From contig NZ_CP110011.1 in assembly GCF_025947345.1 (NCBI RefSeq), positions 4,650,001-4,714,000 of the forward strand: a stretch of DNA of 64,000 bases. The letters run 5' to 3'. The notes beneath the pieces are model-generated. The model ran no database searches, was not told the DNA's origin, and saw nothing but the letters and a program-made list of their open reading frames with translations. Origin of the DNA: Flavobacterium sp. N502536. GTDB lineage: Bacteria > Bacteroidota > Bacteroidia > Flavobacteriales > Flavobacteriaceae. The position numbers and the translations under genes are program-made. Positions 43,240 to 51,557 of the stretch are shown in pieces (the stretch's first letter is position 1; each line of letters begins with the position of its first letter).

Positions 43240-44367
43240 TTACTCATAAAATTTCAGGAAAGAAAAATCAGGACTTAGCATCGCTATTTCGTTAACCGCC
43301 GTCTCGAGTTGTGCTTGTGTGGCATAAACAAACATCTGTTGTTCGTAATCGCTGATAGCGTCTTCAATTGTTTCAAATGCTCCATTGGTCAGATTATCTG
43401 ATAAAATTAAGGCGTCTAATAATCCAATATTTGCTCCCTGGCCCGCAAATGGCGGCATGATATGCGCGGCATCTCCGATGAGTGTTATGGGTAAAGGGCG
43501 ATCTTTTTTCCAATCACAATCCAAGGCTATTTTTCGCGTGGTCCATAAAATAAAAGAAGATGAGGCTTGAAATAACTCCTTGTAAGATTCATCCCATTCC
43601 GAAAATCGGGTTAAGAGGTATTTGCGAATTTCATCCGTACTCTGAAATGCTTTCTCTATTTTGACAGCTCCTTCAGGGCTTTTAAAAATAACATTATAAC
43701 TCAAAACTTTACCGTTTTTGGGGTTCGCCACCAACAAGCCTTCTTTTCCCGCAGTCATGAGTATGGTACCATTGCAGAGCTGACTAAACTTTTTGCAAGT
43801 CGTTTCAGGACAAAGCACCTCGCCTTGTATCATAAGTGTGCCGGTATATTCAATTTTGGCTGCGGTAATAAATTCTCTGGCACCAGACATTCCGCCATTT
43901 GCTCCAATTACAAAATCGGCAATAGCACTTGTTTCATTCTCAAATTCCAAAAGCCATTTTCCGTTAACTACTTTAAGATTTGTAAACTTGCTGTCCCAGA
44001 CTACAGTATCTTTTTTCAGACTATTAAGCAGCAGCAGCCTTAAATCGTTTCTGTTAATTTCAGGATTATCATAACGTTCTTCTGGCGCTATTGTTTTAGA
44101 GAACAAAATATTACCTTGTCGATCTGCTACAGTTCTCCCCATTGGTATAGCCAAATCAAAATAACGATCCAGTAATCCTGCCTTTTTTAAGGCTTCCTGT
44201 CCCGAACCTTTATGCAAATCAAGCGTCCCGCCCGAAATTCTGGTCTGCGCATTTTCATCTCTTTCATAAACCGTAACTTCAACACCGTTTTGCTGTAATA
44301 ATTTTGCCATGGTAAGACCAACTGGCCCCGCACCTATAATGGTTACTTTTTTATCTTTCAATAACAT
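43240..44367 (-). CDS. TetX-like FAD-dependent monooxygenase
   Basis: 375 residues. IIGAGPVGLTMAKLLQQNGVEVTVYERD (FAD Rossmann), GGTLDLHKGSGQEALKKAGLLDRYFDLAIPMG, NPEINRNDLRLLLLNSL and LIGDAAHIMPPFAGQGANIGLLDALILSDNLTNG are very close to the TetX tetracycline monooxygenase as I remember it. By eye the substrate-side residues differ: TetX Gln192 is kept (MIQGE), but Arg213 and His234 correspond to Ile and Ser here. So it probably oxidises some aromatic compound, and tetracycline activity is uncertain. It follows an AraC regulator by 48 bases on the same strand. Confidence 0.85.
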   Translation of the reverse strand: MLLKDKKVTIIGAGPVGLTMAKLLQQNGVEVTVYERDENAQTRISGGTLDLHKGSGQEALKKAGLLDRYFDLAIPMGRTVADRQGNILFSKTIAPEERYDNPEINRNDLRLLLLNSLKKDTVVWDSKFTNLKVVNGKWLLEFENETSAIADFVIGANGGMSGAREFITAAKIEYTGTLMIQGEVLCPETTCKKFSQLCNGTILMTAGKEGLLVANPKNGKVLSYNVIFKSPEGAVKIEKAFQSTDEIRKYLLTRFSEWDESYKELFQASSSFILWTTRKIALDCDWKKDRPLPITLIGDAAHIMPPFAGQGANIGLLDALILSDNLTNGAFETIEDAISDYEQQMFVYATQAQLETAVNEIAMLSPDFSFLKFYE

Positions 44368-44415
44368 AATTTTACATTCTAAATTAGAAAGACAAAATTC
44401 CGCAATACGACAGTT

Positions 44416-44724
44416 TCAGGATTGTATAAATGCGACAAAATCATTGTTTATCGTCTGTTGCTTTGCTTTTCGCGCAAATACAGCGGGTGTAGTACCACTG
44501 TAACGTTTAAATTCCCGACTAAGATGCGACTGATCAGTGTAACCCAGTTCCTGAGCCAAACCTGCAATATTTAAATTCGGTTCATGCCATAATCGATTGC
44601 GTACCTGTTCAAAACGCATTAAACCTGAAACATCTTTAACCGTGTAACCAGATGATTGTTTAAAATTTCTTTCCAAAGTACGAACTGTAGTATGAGACGT
44701 AGCTGCTATCCGGCTTACGGGCAT
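44416..44724 (-). CDS. AraC-family regulator, C-terminal HTH part
   Basis: 102 residues. Two HTH motifs of the AraC/XylS domain: MPVSRIAATSHTTVRTLERNFKQSSGYTVKDVSGLMRFEQVRN and LNIAGLAQELGYTDQSHLSREFKRYSGTTPAVFAR. Complete proteins of this type have an N-terminal sensor domain, which is present in the overlapping frame 44715-45248. A C-run of four at 44732-44735 appears one base short; one more base reads TAGGGNMPVSRIAA through the junction. The joined gene would be 45248-44416, about 277 residues. Confidence 0.85.
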   Translation of the reverse strand: MPVSRIAATSHTTVRTLERNFKQSSGYTVKDVSGLMRFEQVRNRLWHEPNLNIAGLAQELGYTDQSHLSREFKRYSGTTPAVFARKAKQQTINNDFVAFIQS

Positions 44725-45248
44725 ATTTCCTCCCCGGCTGTCATTGCAGTTCCGGCTTTAAACAATAAACTATCTTCACTACTTTGCGATTGCATTTTCA
44801 AAAAATAATCTTCGACTTTGGCAATTGCCTCTTCTATTTTATGCAAACGAATCAGATCACACAAAGCAGACTGAAGTTCGGCAATAGGATGGGCAAAAAC
44901 CTGTACTCCATTCTTTCCTTTTGCAGCAGATAATTCAAGCATATCAAAAATCGTCCACGGATAACACCTTATACCAATAATTTCAAATGAATCGATCGAA
45001 TTGAAAACAGCAGGCTGATTGAGTAGTCCCATTATAAAAGGCGACGGCAAAACTTTCAAACTATCCTGATAAGAAATACTAAGTTCACTCCCAAAATAAA
45101 AAATAATTTCAGCATAACCATCCGGTACTACTTCAAAACCGGATTGCTCTTTTTTGCACTCGATCTTGTCATACCAAAAGCATTTTATATTTCGCTGTAA
45201 TTCTTCGGAAGGAACAAATTCCTGATGGTTGGTTTGAAATGAAAGCAT
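44715..45248 (-). CDS. AraC-family regulator, N-terminal sensor part (DUF6597-like)
   Basis: 177 residues: FVPSEELQRNIKCFWYDKIE, FEVVPDGYAEIIFYFGSEL and VFNSIDSFEIIGIRCYPWTIFDML. This is the N-terminal domain common to a large group of Bacteroidota AraC regulators. It breaks at TAGEEICP by the frameshift at 44732-44735 and should continue into 44416-44724. It lies upstream of the TetX-like gene, which it may control. Confidence 0.82.
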   Translation of the reverse strand: MLSFQTNHQEFVPSEELQRNIKCFWYDKIECKKEQSGFEVVPDGYAEIIFYFGSELSISYQDSLKVLPSPFIMGLLNQPAVFNSIDSFEIIGIRCYPWTIFDMLELSAAKGKNGVQVFAHPIAELQSALCDLIRLHKIEEAIAKVEDYFLKMQSQSSEDSLLFKAGTAMTAGEEICP

Positions 45249-45514
45249 AATTTAGAAGAAATTAGAGACAAGCGATTATTCCACTAACAAAAATCATCTC
45301 GCAGAACTGACCTTGTTTCGGATAGTAATCACTTTCAAAATTAAGCAATTATCAGACACCATTTTAGTATCTCATAAAAAACTACCTATCAACACTATAC
45401 TACAAACCACCATAGCTCAACACTATTTTACTTTGTTCAGTCTCGGGTAATTTAAAAAGTATTATAGTACAAAAAACGTTGTATTCTCTCTCTTCAGATT
45501 TCAAATTAATCTCA

Positions 45515-45544
45515 ACATTAGAATTTCTAATGTAATTCTAATGA
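45515..45544. promoter_or_regulatory. Palindrome ACATTAGAA-T-TTCTAATGT with extra half sites
   Basis: A perfect 9-base inverted repeat (45515-45533), followed by further TTCTAAT half sites near 45537-45543 and 45548-45553. It lies 70-100 bases before the TonB receptor start, upstream of the -33 region. The regulator is unknown; it is a position for an activator. The rest of 45249-45514 shows no gene. Confidence 0.6.
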
Positions 45545-45556
45545 TCTTCTAATTCC

Positions 45557-45593
45557 TTTATTTAGATTAAATATAAACAATGATTTAAGTTTG
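45557..45593 (+). promoter_or_regulatory. Promoter and Fur-like box of the TonB receptor gene
   Basis: TTTATTTAGATTAAATATAA (45557-45576, arms ATTTA-GAT-TAAAT) resembles an iron box and overlaps the expected -33. The -7 element TAAGTTTG is at 45586-45593. The start codon is at 45621. Confidence 0.5.
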
Positions 45594-45620
45594 CATTCCT
45601 ATTTAAGAAGTACATAAATC

Positions 45621-46217
45621 ATGAGATTTTTATTGTTATTGTTGACGTTCATTCATTTTTCAGGTTGGTCCCAAAATGGAAATATTAAAGGAAAGGTTAC
45701 TTTTGGAAACGCTGAATCTGCATTTGGTGCATCGGTTACCATAACCGGAACTCAAAAGTTTGCCCTAGTAGGTAATGACGGTCAATTTGAAATTAAAAAC
45801 GTTGCGTACGGGAATTATACCCTTGAAATAACTTCACTTGAAGCGAAAACAAAAACAATAAAAGTTGTTGTAAATAGCCCTTCTGTTCCCGTAAACATCT
45901 TATTGGAAAAATCAAATGATCCAAAAGCCTTAAAAGAGGTTGTGATCAAAAAGAACTCGGTAAAAAAAGAGATCATGAACAAAGGTTTCTCCGTAAATGT
46001 CATCGAAACTAAAGAAGCCGCTACCAGAAATCTGCAAACAAACGAATTGCTTGACCGCTCTGCCGGTGTAAGAATCAGACAAAACGGAGGATTAGGATCG
46101 AGCGTTAATTATAACCTGAATGGAATGTCAGGAAACGCTATCCGAATTTTTATTGACGGAATTCCATTAGATACATACGGCTCTTCTTTTAGTCTTAACA
46201 GTATCCCCCTGCCTTAA
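45621..46217 (+). CDS. TonB-dependent receptor, N-terminal part
   Basis: 198 residues. Signal peptide (MRFLLLLLTFIHFSGWSQ), a CarboxypepD_reg-like beta domain (NGNIKGKVTFGNAESAFGASVTITGT, LEITSLEAKTKTI), then the plug domain (SVNVIETKEAATRNLQTNELLDRSAGVRIRQNGGLGSSVNYNLNGMSGNAIRIFIDGIPLD). It ends at LNSIPLP because the C-run at 46205-46209 is one base short. With a sixth C it reads SIPPALIERIEVYKGVTPAELADDALGGAINVIL into the next frame. The intact receptor would be 45621-48028, about 802 residues. Confidence 0.9.
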   Translation: MRFLLLLLTFIHFSGWSQNGNIKGKVTFGNAESAFGASVTITGTQKFALVGNDGQFEIKNVAYGNYTLEITSLEAKTKTIKVVVNSPSVPVNILLEKSNDPKALKEVVIKKNSVKKEIMNKGFSVNVIETKEAATRNLQTNELLDRSAGVRIRQNGGLGSSVNYNLNGMSGNAIRIFIDGIPLDTYGSSFSLNSIPLP

Positions 46218-46273
46218 TCGAGCGCATCGAAGTTTACAAAGGAGTCACTCCTGCGGAACTGGCCGATGATGCC

Positions 46274-48028
46274 TTGGGCGGAGCTATAAATGTGATTCTA
46301 AAAAAAGGAGCTAAAAACACGCTGAATGCTTCCCTTTCTTATGGTTCTTTTAATACCATTCAATCTAACTTTAGCACTACCTATCGTGCAAAATCAGGTT
46401 TTACGGTAAAAGGATCGGGCTTTTATAATTATTCTGACAACGATTATGAAGTATGGGGAAGATTTATTTACAACATAGCACCGGACGGAACTCGTGAACC
46501 TGTAAGAGTTAAACGTTTTGAGAACCGATACCGATCTTATGGAGGAAGATTTGAGGCCGGTTTTACCAATGTTAAATGGGCAGACAACTTCTTAATCGGT
46601 CTGAATGTCTCTGAAGATCACAATCAGATTCAGCATGGTCAATACATGACAAAACCTTATAAGGGGCGTTTTTCCGAAGCTGATGCTAGCGTAATAAGTC
46701 TGAATTACTCCAAAAAAGATTTTCTATTTAAAAAACTTGATTTTTCAACCAATACTGTTTTTAGTAATAAACATGAAGTGGTAAACGATACTGTCAAATG
46801 GACTTACAACTGGTTTGGTGAAAAAGTAATTGATTTAAGGACTGGCAAACCCCTTTTATCATACACAGGAGCACAACAAGGCGCACCAACAATCAATACC
46901 ATCTCAGAGAATATACTTAGCTCCCGAAGCGTATTTACTTATAATCTAAATGAAAAAAACAGATTTATATTCAGTAATTTATTCTATACACTGGATAGAA
47001 ATGAGGACGATTTAATCAAACCTGAATTTCAAAGAGATTTTGAAGCAACATTTGATTTGCAAAAAACAGTTACTTCCCTAGCCTATGAAATGCAGGCTTT
47101 TGAATCACGTCTGAGAACCAATATCTTCGGTAAATTTTATGAACAAAAAGTAAATCACAGAAAACCGGAATTGGTCACACAAAACGGACAAACTACGGTA
47201 GTGGAAAGGATTACTAAAAGTTCAACTCCATTATTTGGATACGGACTGGCCGCTTCCTACTTTGTTACTCCTGAATTAATGATTACGGCATCGGCAGAAA
47301 AAGCCGTCAGATTAGCAACTGCAAATGAAATGTTTGGAAGACCTAGTGAAAATGTACTGGCAAATCCAAATCTAAAACCAGAACAAAGTAACAATTTCAA
47401 TGTTGGATTACAGTTTGGCCCTTACGCCATAAACACACACAAAATTTCGGTTGCGGCAACAGGTTTTTCAAGAAATACTAAAGATCGAATAGTTCGTGTC
47501 TCCAATGACAGGGTAAATGATGCTATACAAGTTTTACCATTTGACAATCTGGGACGTGCGCAATCCATTGGCTATGAAGCATCGTTTAATTATAGTTTTA
47601 AAGACCGATTGTTTGTATCGATGAACATGTCAAAATTTAACTCTTTGTACAAAAAGAAATACGATGATAATGGGAAGGAACTAGATATTTACAACAGACA
47701 AATCCCAAATGAACCTTTCTTTACGGTAAATGGAAATATTCAATACAACTTTAAAGAACTGATCCAAAAAAATTCACAGCTGAATTTGTACTACAACTTT
47801 GGTTATGTAGATCCTTTTCCAACAATTTGGAATGACCTGCCAGACTACAGAACACCGGCACAATTTGCACAGGATTTAGGCTTGAGTTATGTTTTTCCAA
47901 ATAAACAATTTGTATTAAGTCTTGACGCCAAAAACATATTTGACAAACAAGTTTTCGATAATTATGCTGTTCAAAAACCCGGACGTGCCTTTTATCTGAA
48001 ACTGAATTATACCCTAAATAACTTTTAA
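46274..48028 (+). CDS. TonB-dependent receptor, beta-barrel part
   Basis: 584 residues of the outer-membrane barrel (NPNLKPEQSNNFNVGLQF, GYEASFNYSFKDRLFVSMNMSKF) and a final strand ending AFYLKLNYTLNNF, an aromatic C terminus. The listed ATG is internal; the real frame joins 45621-46217 at the shortened C-run. It is the outer-membrane import gate, driven by TonB. The neighbouring DUF4374 lipoprotein, the iron box and the PepSY/ApbE operon suggest a siderophore or haem substrate. Confidence 0.9.
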   Translation: MGGAINVILKKGAKNTLNASLSYGSFNTIQSNFSTTYRAKSGFTVKGSGFYNYSDNDYEVWGRFIYNIAPDGTREPVRVKRFENRYRSYGGRFEAGFTNVKWADNFLIGLNVSEDHNQIQHGQYMTKPYKGRFSEADASVISLNYSKKDFLFKKLDFSTNTVFSNKHEVVNDTVKWTYNWFGEKVIDLRTGKPLLSYTGAQQGAPTINTISENILSSRSVFTYNLNEKNRFIFSNLFYTLDRNEDDLIKPEFQRDFEATFDLQKTVTSLAYEMQAFESRLRTNIFGKFYEQKVNHRKPELVTQNGQTTVVERITKSSTPLFGYGLAASYFVTPELMITASAEKAVRLATANEMFGRPSENVLANPNLKPEQSNNFNVGLQFGPYAINTHKISVAATGFSRNTKDRIVRVSNDRVNDAIQVLPFDNLGRAQSIGYEASFNYSFKDRLFVSMNMSKFNSLYKKKYDDNGKELDIYNRQIPNEPFFTVNGNIQYNFKELIQKNSQLNLYYNFGYVDPFPTIWNDLPDYRTPAQFAQDLGLSYVFPNKQFVLSLDAKNIFDKQVFDNYAVQKPGRAFYLKLNYTLNNF

Positions 48029-48047
48029 TATCTAATTTTTTAAAACA

Positions 48048-49385
48048 ATGAATATGAGAAAAAATATGTTCAAACTATTTGCATTTGGTTTAGTTTTAGG
48101 CGGATTGTCATTGACTACAAGCTGCAGCAGCAATGATGAGAAAGCTGCAGATCCGATAAATCCGGAAACAACTGATCGTTGGATCACCGTTTCAGGAGCA
48201 TTAATGCAGGAAAACCCGGGTGACGGAAACGGAGGAACTATGGTTTATGCCGTTACGAAAAAAAACGCCAAAGATCCAAACTATTCAATTAATGTTTACG
48301 CAGACGGAATGCCGGTACAATCGAACAGAACGGCTCGTTTACAATCCTCTGTAGACGGAAAAACTCTTTTCAACATTACCTACACAGGAGCTAACGGAGG
48401 AGAGTTTATGACCTATACCGTAAATGGAGCTAAAAACTTCACACAATCAGGTACAACTGTAAACATTTCTCAATATGCCGGAACATCTCCAAGATGGAAC
48501 AAACTTTTTGACGGAGATAAAACCGGTGTAGCTGTAAATGTAACTACTCCCGTAATTAAAACAAATCCGGACAAAACTTACATGCATACAAGAGGTACTG
48601 CTACTGTCCTTGCTTTAGACCTTAAAGGCATTCGTATTTCAAAATACGATCAGTATGAACTTCCATTAAGCCCTCAGGAAGAAGCTCAGGGACACCATAT
48701 TTTCCGTTTAGATGCTCCTACGATCAACAAAGCAGGAAATAAAGTAATTATCGGAACATGGTTGCGTAAAACGAATCCAACTACAGGACAAATCGAAACA
48801 ACATATGACCGTTTAGGTGCTAAATCTGTTGTAGTCGATTATCCATCATTAGCGAATCCACAAGTCATTACTTCTAAAGTTGGTTTTGGAGATACAAGCG
48901 GTTTCCGTAGCTTCAATAGTTTCTTAGGAACTGATGGTAACATCTATCAGGCAACTCAAAGAGATACAAACAAAGGTTCATTTATTGTAAGAATCAACCA
49001 AAATAATCAATATGATGACTCATTTGTTATCAGTCTTGATGCTGCATTAGGCATAAAAGGATCTTATATTGATGCGTGGAGATATGCAGGAAACGGAATT
49101 GCATATGTACTTTACACGCAAACTGCAACCGGTAAACAGGGATTTGTTGCCAGAGTAGATTTGAATGCCAAAACGGCTAAAAAAGTTGAAGGTATTGCTT
49201 ACGATACTGCTATAGATTTTGGGCAATACCAAGGTTTTGTTGTTGACGGTAACGAACTTTACCTTGCTGTTACACCAGTTGGAAAAGACGGAAACATTTA
49301 TGTTATCGATATTCCAACAGGAGCCGTAACCAAAGGAGCAAAACTGGTTAACAAACCAGGAAACCATTATATTGGAGTATTCTAA
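48048..49385 (+). CDS. DUF4374 lipoprotein
   Basis: 445 residues. Lipoprotein signal MFKLFAFGLVLGGLSLTTSCSS and a beta-propeller-like body (ITVSGALMQENPGDGNGGTMVYAV, GFGDTSGFRSFNSFLG, IDAWRYAGNGIAYVLYTQ). DUF4374 proteins are surface or periplasmic lipoproteins found next to TonB receptors and PepSY proteins in Bacteroidota. It starts 19 bases after the receptor stop. Binding of the receptor's ligand is likely but not proven. Confidence 0.88.
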   Translation: MNMRKNMFKLFAFGLVLGGLSLTTSCSSNDEKAADPINPETTDRWITVSGALMQENPGDGNGGTMVYAVTKKNAKDPNYSINVYADGMPVQSNRTARLQSSVDGKTLFNITYTGANGGEFMTYTVNGAKNFTQSGTTVNISQYAGTSPRWNKLFDGDKTGVAVNVTTPVIKTNPDKTYMHTRGTATVLALDLKGIRISKYDQYELPLSPQEEAQGHHIFRLDAPTINKAGNKVIIGTWLRKTNPTTGQIETTYDRLGAKSVVVDYPSLANPQVITSKVGFGDTSGFRSFNSFLGTDGNIYQATQRDTNKGSFIVRINQNNQYDDSFVISLDAALGIKGSYIDAWRYAGNGIAYVLYTQTATGKQGFVARVDLNAKTAKKVEGIAYDTAIDFGQYQGFVVDGNELYLAVTPVGKDGNIYVIDIPTGAVTKGAKLVNKPGNHYIGVF

Positions 49386-49450
49386 AAAAAGCTGCAAAAG
49401 CAGTAAAAGCACTCATAACAATTGTTATTACTTGAGTTTTTTTTTAATTA

Positions 49451-49492
49451 AAACATTCCGTTTCAGATTTCTGGAACGGAATGTTTGTTTTT
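49451..49492 (+). terminator. Terminator of the TonB/DUF4374 operon
   Basis: The perfect 12-base stem AAACATTCCGTT / AACGGAATGTTT with a 12-base loop is followed by GTTTTT. It is 65 bases after the DUF4374 stop. Confidence 0.9.
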
Positions 49493-49613
49493 AGGACTAA
49501 TTTTTATTCCTTATTTGGAAATATAAAAGCAAACTACAGCAATCCAATTCATCACTTTTAACTTTTATTTTCCGTAAACGATTCGGTAACTACTTTTTAT
49601 AAAATATTTTTCA

Positions 49614-49635
49614 TAGATTTGTGTAATCGATTACA
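49614..49635 (+). promoter_or_regulatory. Promoter TAGATTTG with overlapping LacI-type operator
   Basis: -7 element TAGATTTG (49614-49621) runs directly into the 14-base palindrome TGTAATCGATTACA (49622-49635), with the central CG typical of LacI-family operators. This covers the transcription start of the GH28 gene (ATG 49758) and suggests repression until pectin products arrive. The rest of 49493-49757 shows no gene. Confidence 0.6.
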
Positions 49636-49757
49636 TTTAAATTTTACCATTTATTGAAATTACTTTTTAAAGTTTTCGAAAAAAGCACTAACGAATAAGG
49701 TGATTTTGTAACAATAGATCCTAATTTATAATTAAATTTCAAACCAAATTCATACCC

Positions 49758-51446
49758 ATGAATACTAACCCAAACCAACTTTTGCGTATTGCTCTGATAC
49801 TTGTGATCCTCTGTTTCTTTCCGGAGAGTTTTGCTCAGGGTAACAAGCCCTATGACACCTATAAAAACATAGAGTTTAAAATGGTAAAAGTCAGCGAGCC
49901 GCTAATCCCTCAAAATACCGTAAATCTGAAAGATTTTGGTGCGGTCAATGGCGGATATGTTTTAAATACTAAAGCTTTTTCCGATGCCATAGATGCAGTA
50001 TCCAAAAAAGGAGGCGGAAAAGTAATTATCCCTCCGGGAATCTGGCTTACAGGTCCAATTATTTTAAAAAGTAATCTTGAACTTCATGCCGAAGCCGGGG
50101 CCCTGATTAAATTCTCTACTGATAAAAGTTTATATCCAATTATCGAAACCAGCTTTGAAGGCCTTAACACTTGGCGCTGCCTCTCTCCTATTTATGGTAA
50201 GAACCTTGTCAATGTAGCATTTACCGGAAAAGGGGTCTGGGATGGCTCGGGAGAAGCCTGGAGACAGGTTAAAAAAAACAAACTCACAGACGAACAATGG
50301 AAGAAATTTGTAGCTTCCGGTGGTGTTTTAAACGAGAAGAAGGACAGTTGGTATCCTTCTGAGCAATATCTAAAAGGGGCTAAAGGTGCGAATCAAAATG
50401 TGCGTCACGATCTAAAAACCAAGGAAGAATTTGAAGCCATTCACGATTTTCTACGTCCGGTTTTGGTAAGCATTCAAAATAGTAAAAGAGTAATGTTTGA
50501 TGGTCCTGTATTTCAAAACTCTCCTGCCTGGAACCTGCATCCATTTATGGTTGAAGATTTAATTGTTAGAAATATAACTGTTCGCAATCCGTGGTTTTCT
50601 CAAAATGGCGACGGTCTTGATGTGGAATCCTGCAAAAATGTAATCATCGAAAATTCAAGTTTTGATGTGGGCGACGACGCAATCTGCATCAAATCCGGGA
50701 AAGACAAAGACGGTCGTGATCGTGCTGTTGCCTGTGAAAATATTATCGTTAAAAACAACATCGTTTATCACGGACACGGCGGTGTAACGGTAGGAAGTGA
50801 AATGTCGGGTGGTGTAAAAAATTTGCATGTCTCTAATTGTACTTTTATGGGAACCGATGTCGGGCTACGCTTTAAAAGCACTCGCGGACGAGGAGGAATT
50901 GTTGAAAACATTTACATCTCGGATATTTTCATGACCGATATTCCGTCACAGGCCATCTCATTTGATTTGTACTATGGAGGAAAATCAATTGCTGAAACTT
51001 TGGCTGAAGGAGGAAACACCTTAACTACAAAAGCTGTCCCCGTAAACGAAGAAACACCACAGTTTAAAAACATTTCGATCAAAAATATCACGATTAGAGG
51101 TGCGTCACAGGCGGTATTTCTTCAAGGTTTACCCGAGATGAACCTCCAAAACATCGAAATCTCTAATTTGATCGCCAAAGCAGAAAAGGGCTTTACAATC
51201 ATTGATGCCAACGGAATCAAAATCAACAATGCAACATTAGACATCGAAAATAGTACCGTACTTGAAATCTACAATACCCAAAATATGTCTTTAAAAAATG
51301 TTGAATTTAATTCGGCCTCGACAAAAGCAATTTCTGTAAACGGAGAAGCGTGCCAGAATATCGAATTGGTTTCCTCTCAAAAATTAGATTTATCTAAAAG
51401 AACTACTCTGGGAGAAAAAGTTTCTAAAGGTGCTGTAAAGTTTTAA
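49758..51446 (+). CDS. Glycoside hydrolase family 28 (polygalacturonase-like)
   Basis: 562 residues. Signal peptide (ALILVILCFFPESFAQG), N-terminal NLKDFGAVNGGYVLNTKAFSDAI, and a right-handed beta-helix. GH28 catalytic motifs appear in order: NGDGLDVESC, GDDAICIKSGKD, GHGGVTVGSEMSGG and LRFKSTRGRGG. It probably hydrolyses galacturonan or rhamnogalacturonan outside the cytoplasm. It is a single gene with a LacI-type operator at its start. Confidence 0.92.
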   Translation: MNTNPNQLLRIALILVILCFFPESFAQGNKPYDTYKNIEFKMVKVSEPLIPQNTVNLKDFGAVNGGYVLNTKAFSDAIDAVSKKGGGKVIIPPGIWLTGPIILKSNLELHAEAGALIKFSTDKSLYPIIETSFEGLNTWRCLSPIYGKNLVNVAFTGKGVWDGSGEAWRQVKKNKLTDEQWKKFVASGGVLNEKKDSWYPSEQYLKGAKGANQNVRHDLKTKEEFEAIHDFLRPVLVSIQNSKRVMFDGPVFQNSPAWNLHPFMVEDLIVRNITVRNPWFSQNGDGLDVESCKNVIIENSSFDVGDDAICIKSGKDKDGRDRAVACENIIVKNNIVYHGHGGVTVGSEMSGGVKNLHVSNCTFMGTDVGLRFKSTRGRGGIVENIYISDIFMTDIPSQAISFDLYYGGKSIAETLAEGGNTLTTKAVPVNEETPQFKNISIKNITIRGASQAVFLQGLPEMNLQNIEISNLIAKAEKGFTIIDANGIKINNATLDIENSTVLEIYNTQNMSLKNVEFNSASTKAISVNGEACQNIELVSSQKLDLSKRTTLGEKVSKGAVKF

Positions 51447-51493
51447 GATTGTAACCAAAAAAAATAGTTTAGAAAAATCCAGTCATCATAAAA

Positions 51494-51522
51494 AAAAGCG
51501 CCTCATCAACTGAGGCGCTTTT
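51494..51522. terminator. Bidirectional terminator
   Basis: The stem AAAAGCGCCTCA / TGAGGCGCTTTT with loop TCAAC lies between convergent GH28 and outer-membrane factor genes, with A-run and T-run on the two sides. Confidence 0.92.
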
Positions 51523-51557
51523 CGTTTCAAAATTTAAAATAATAGGAGCCGCGAAGA

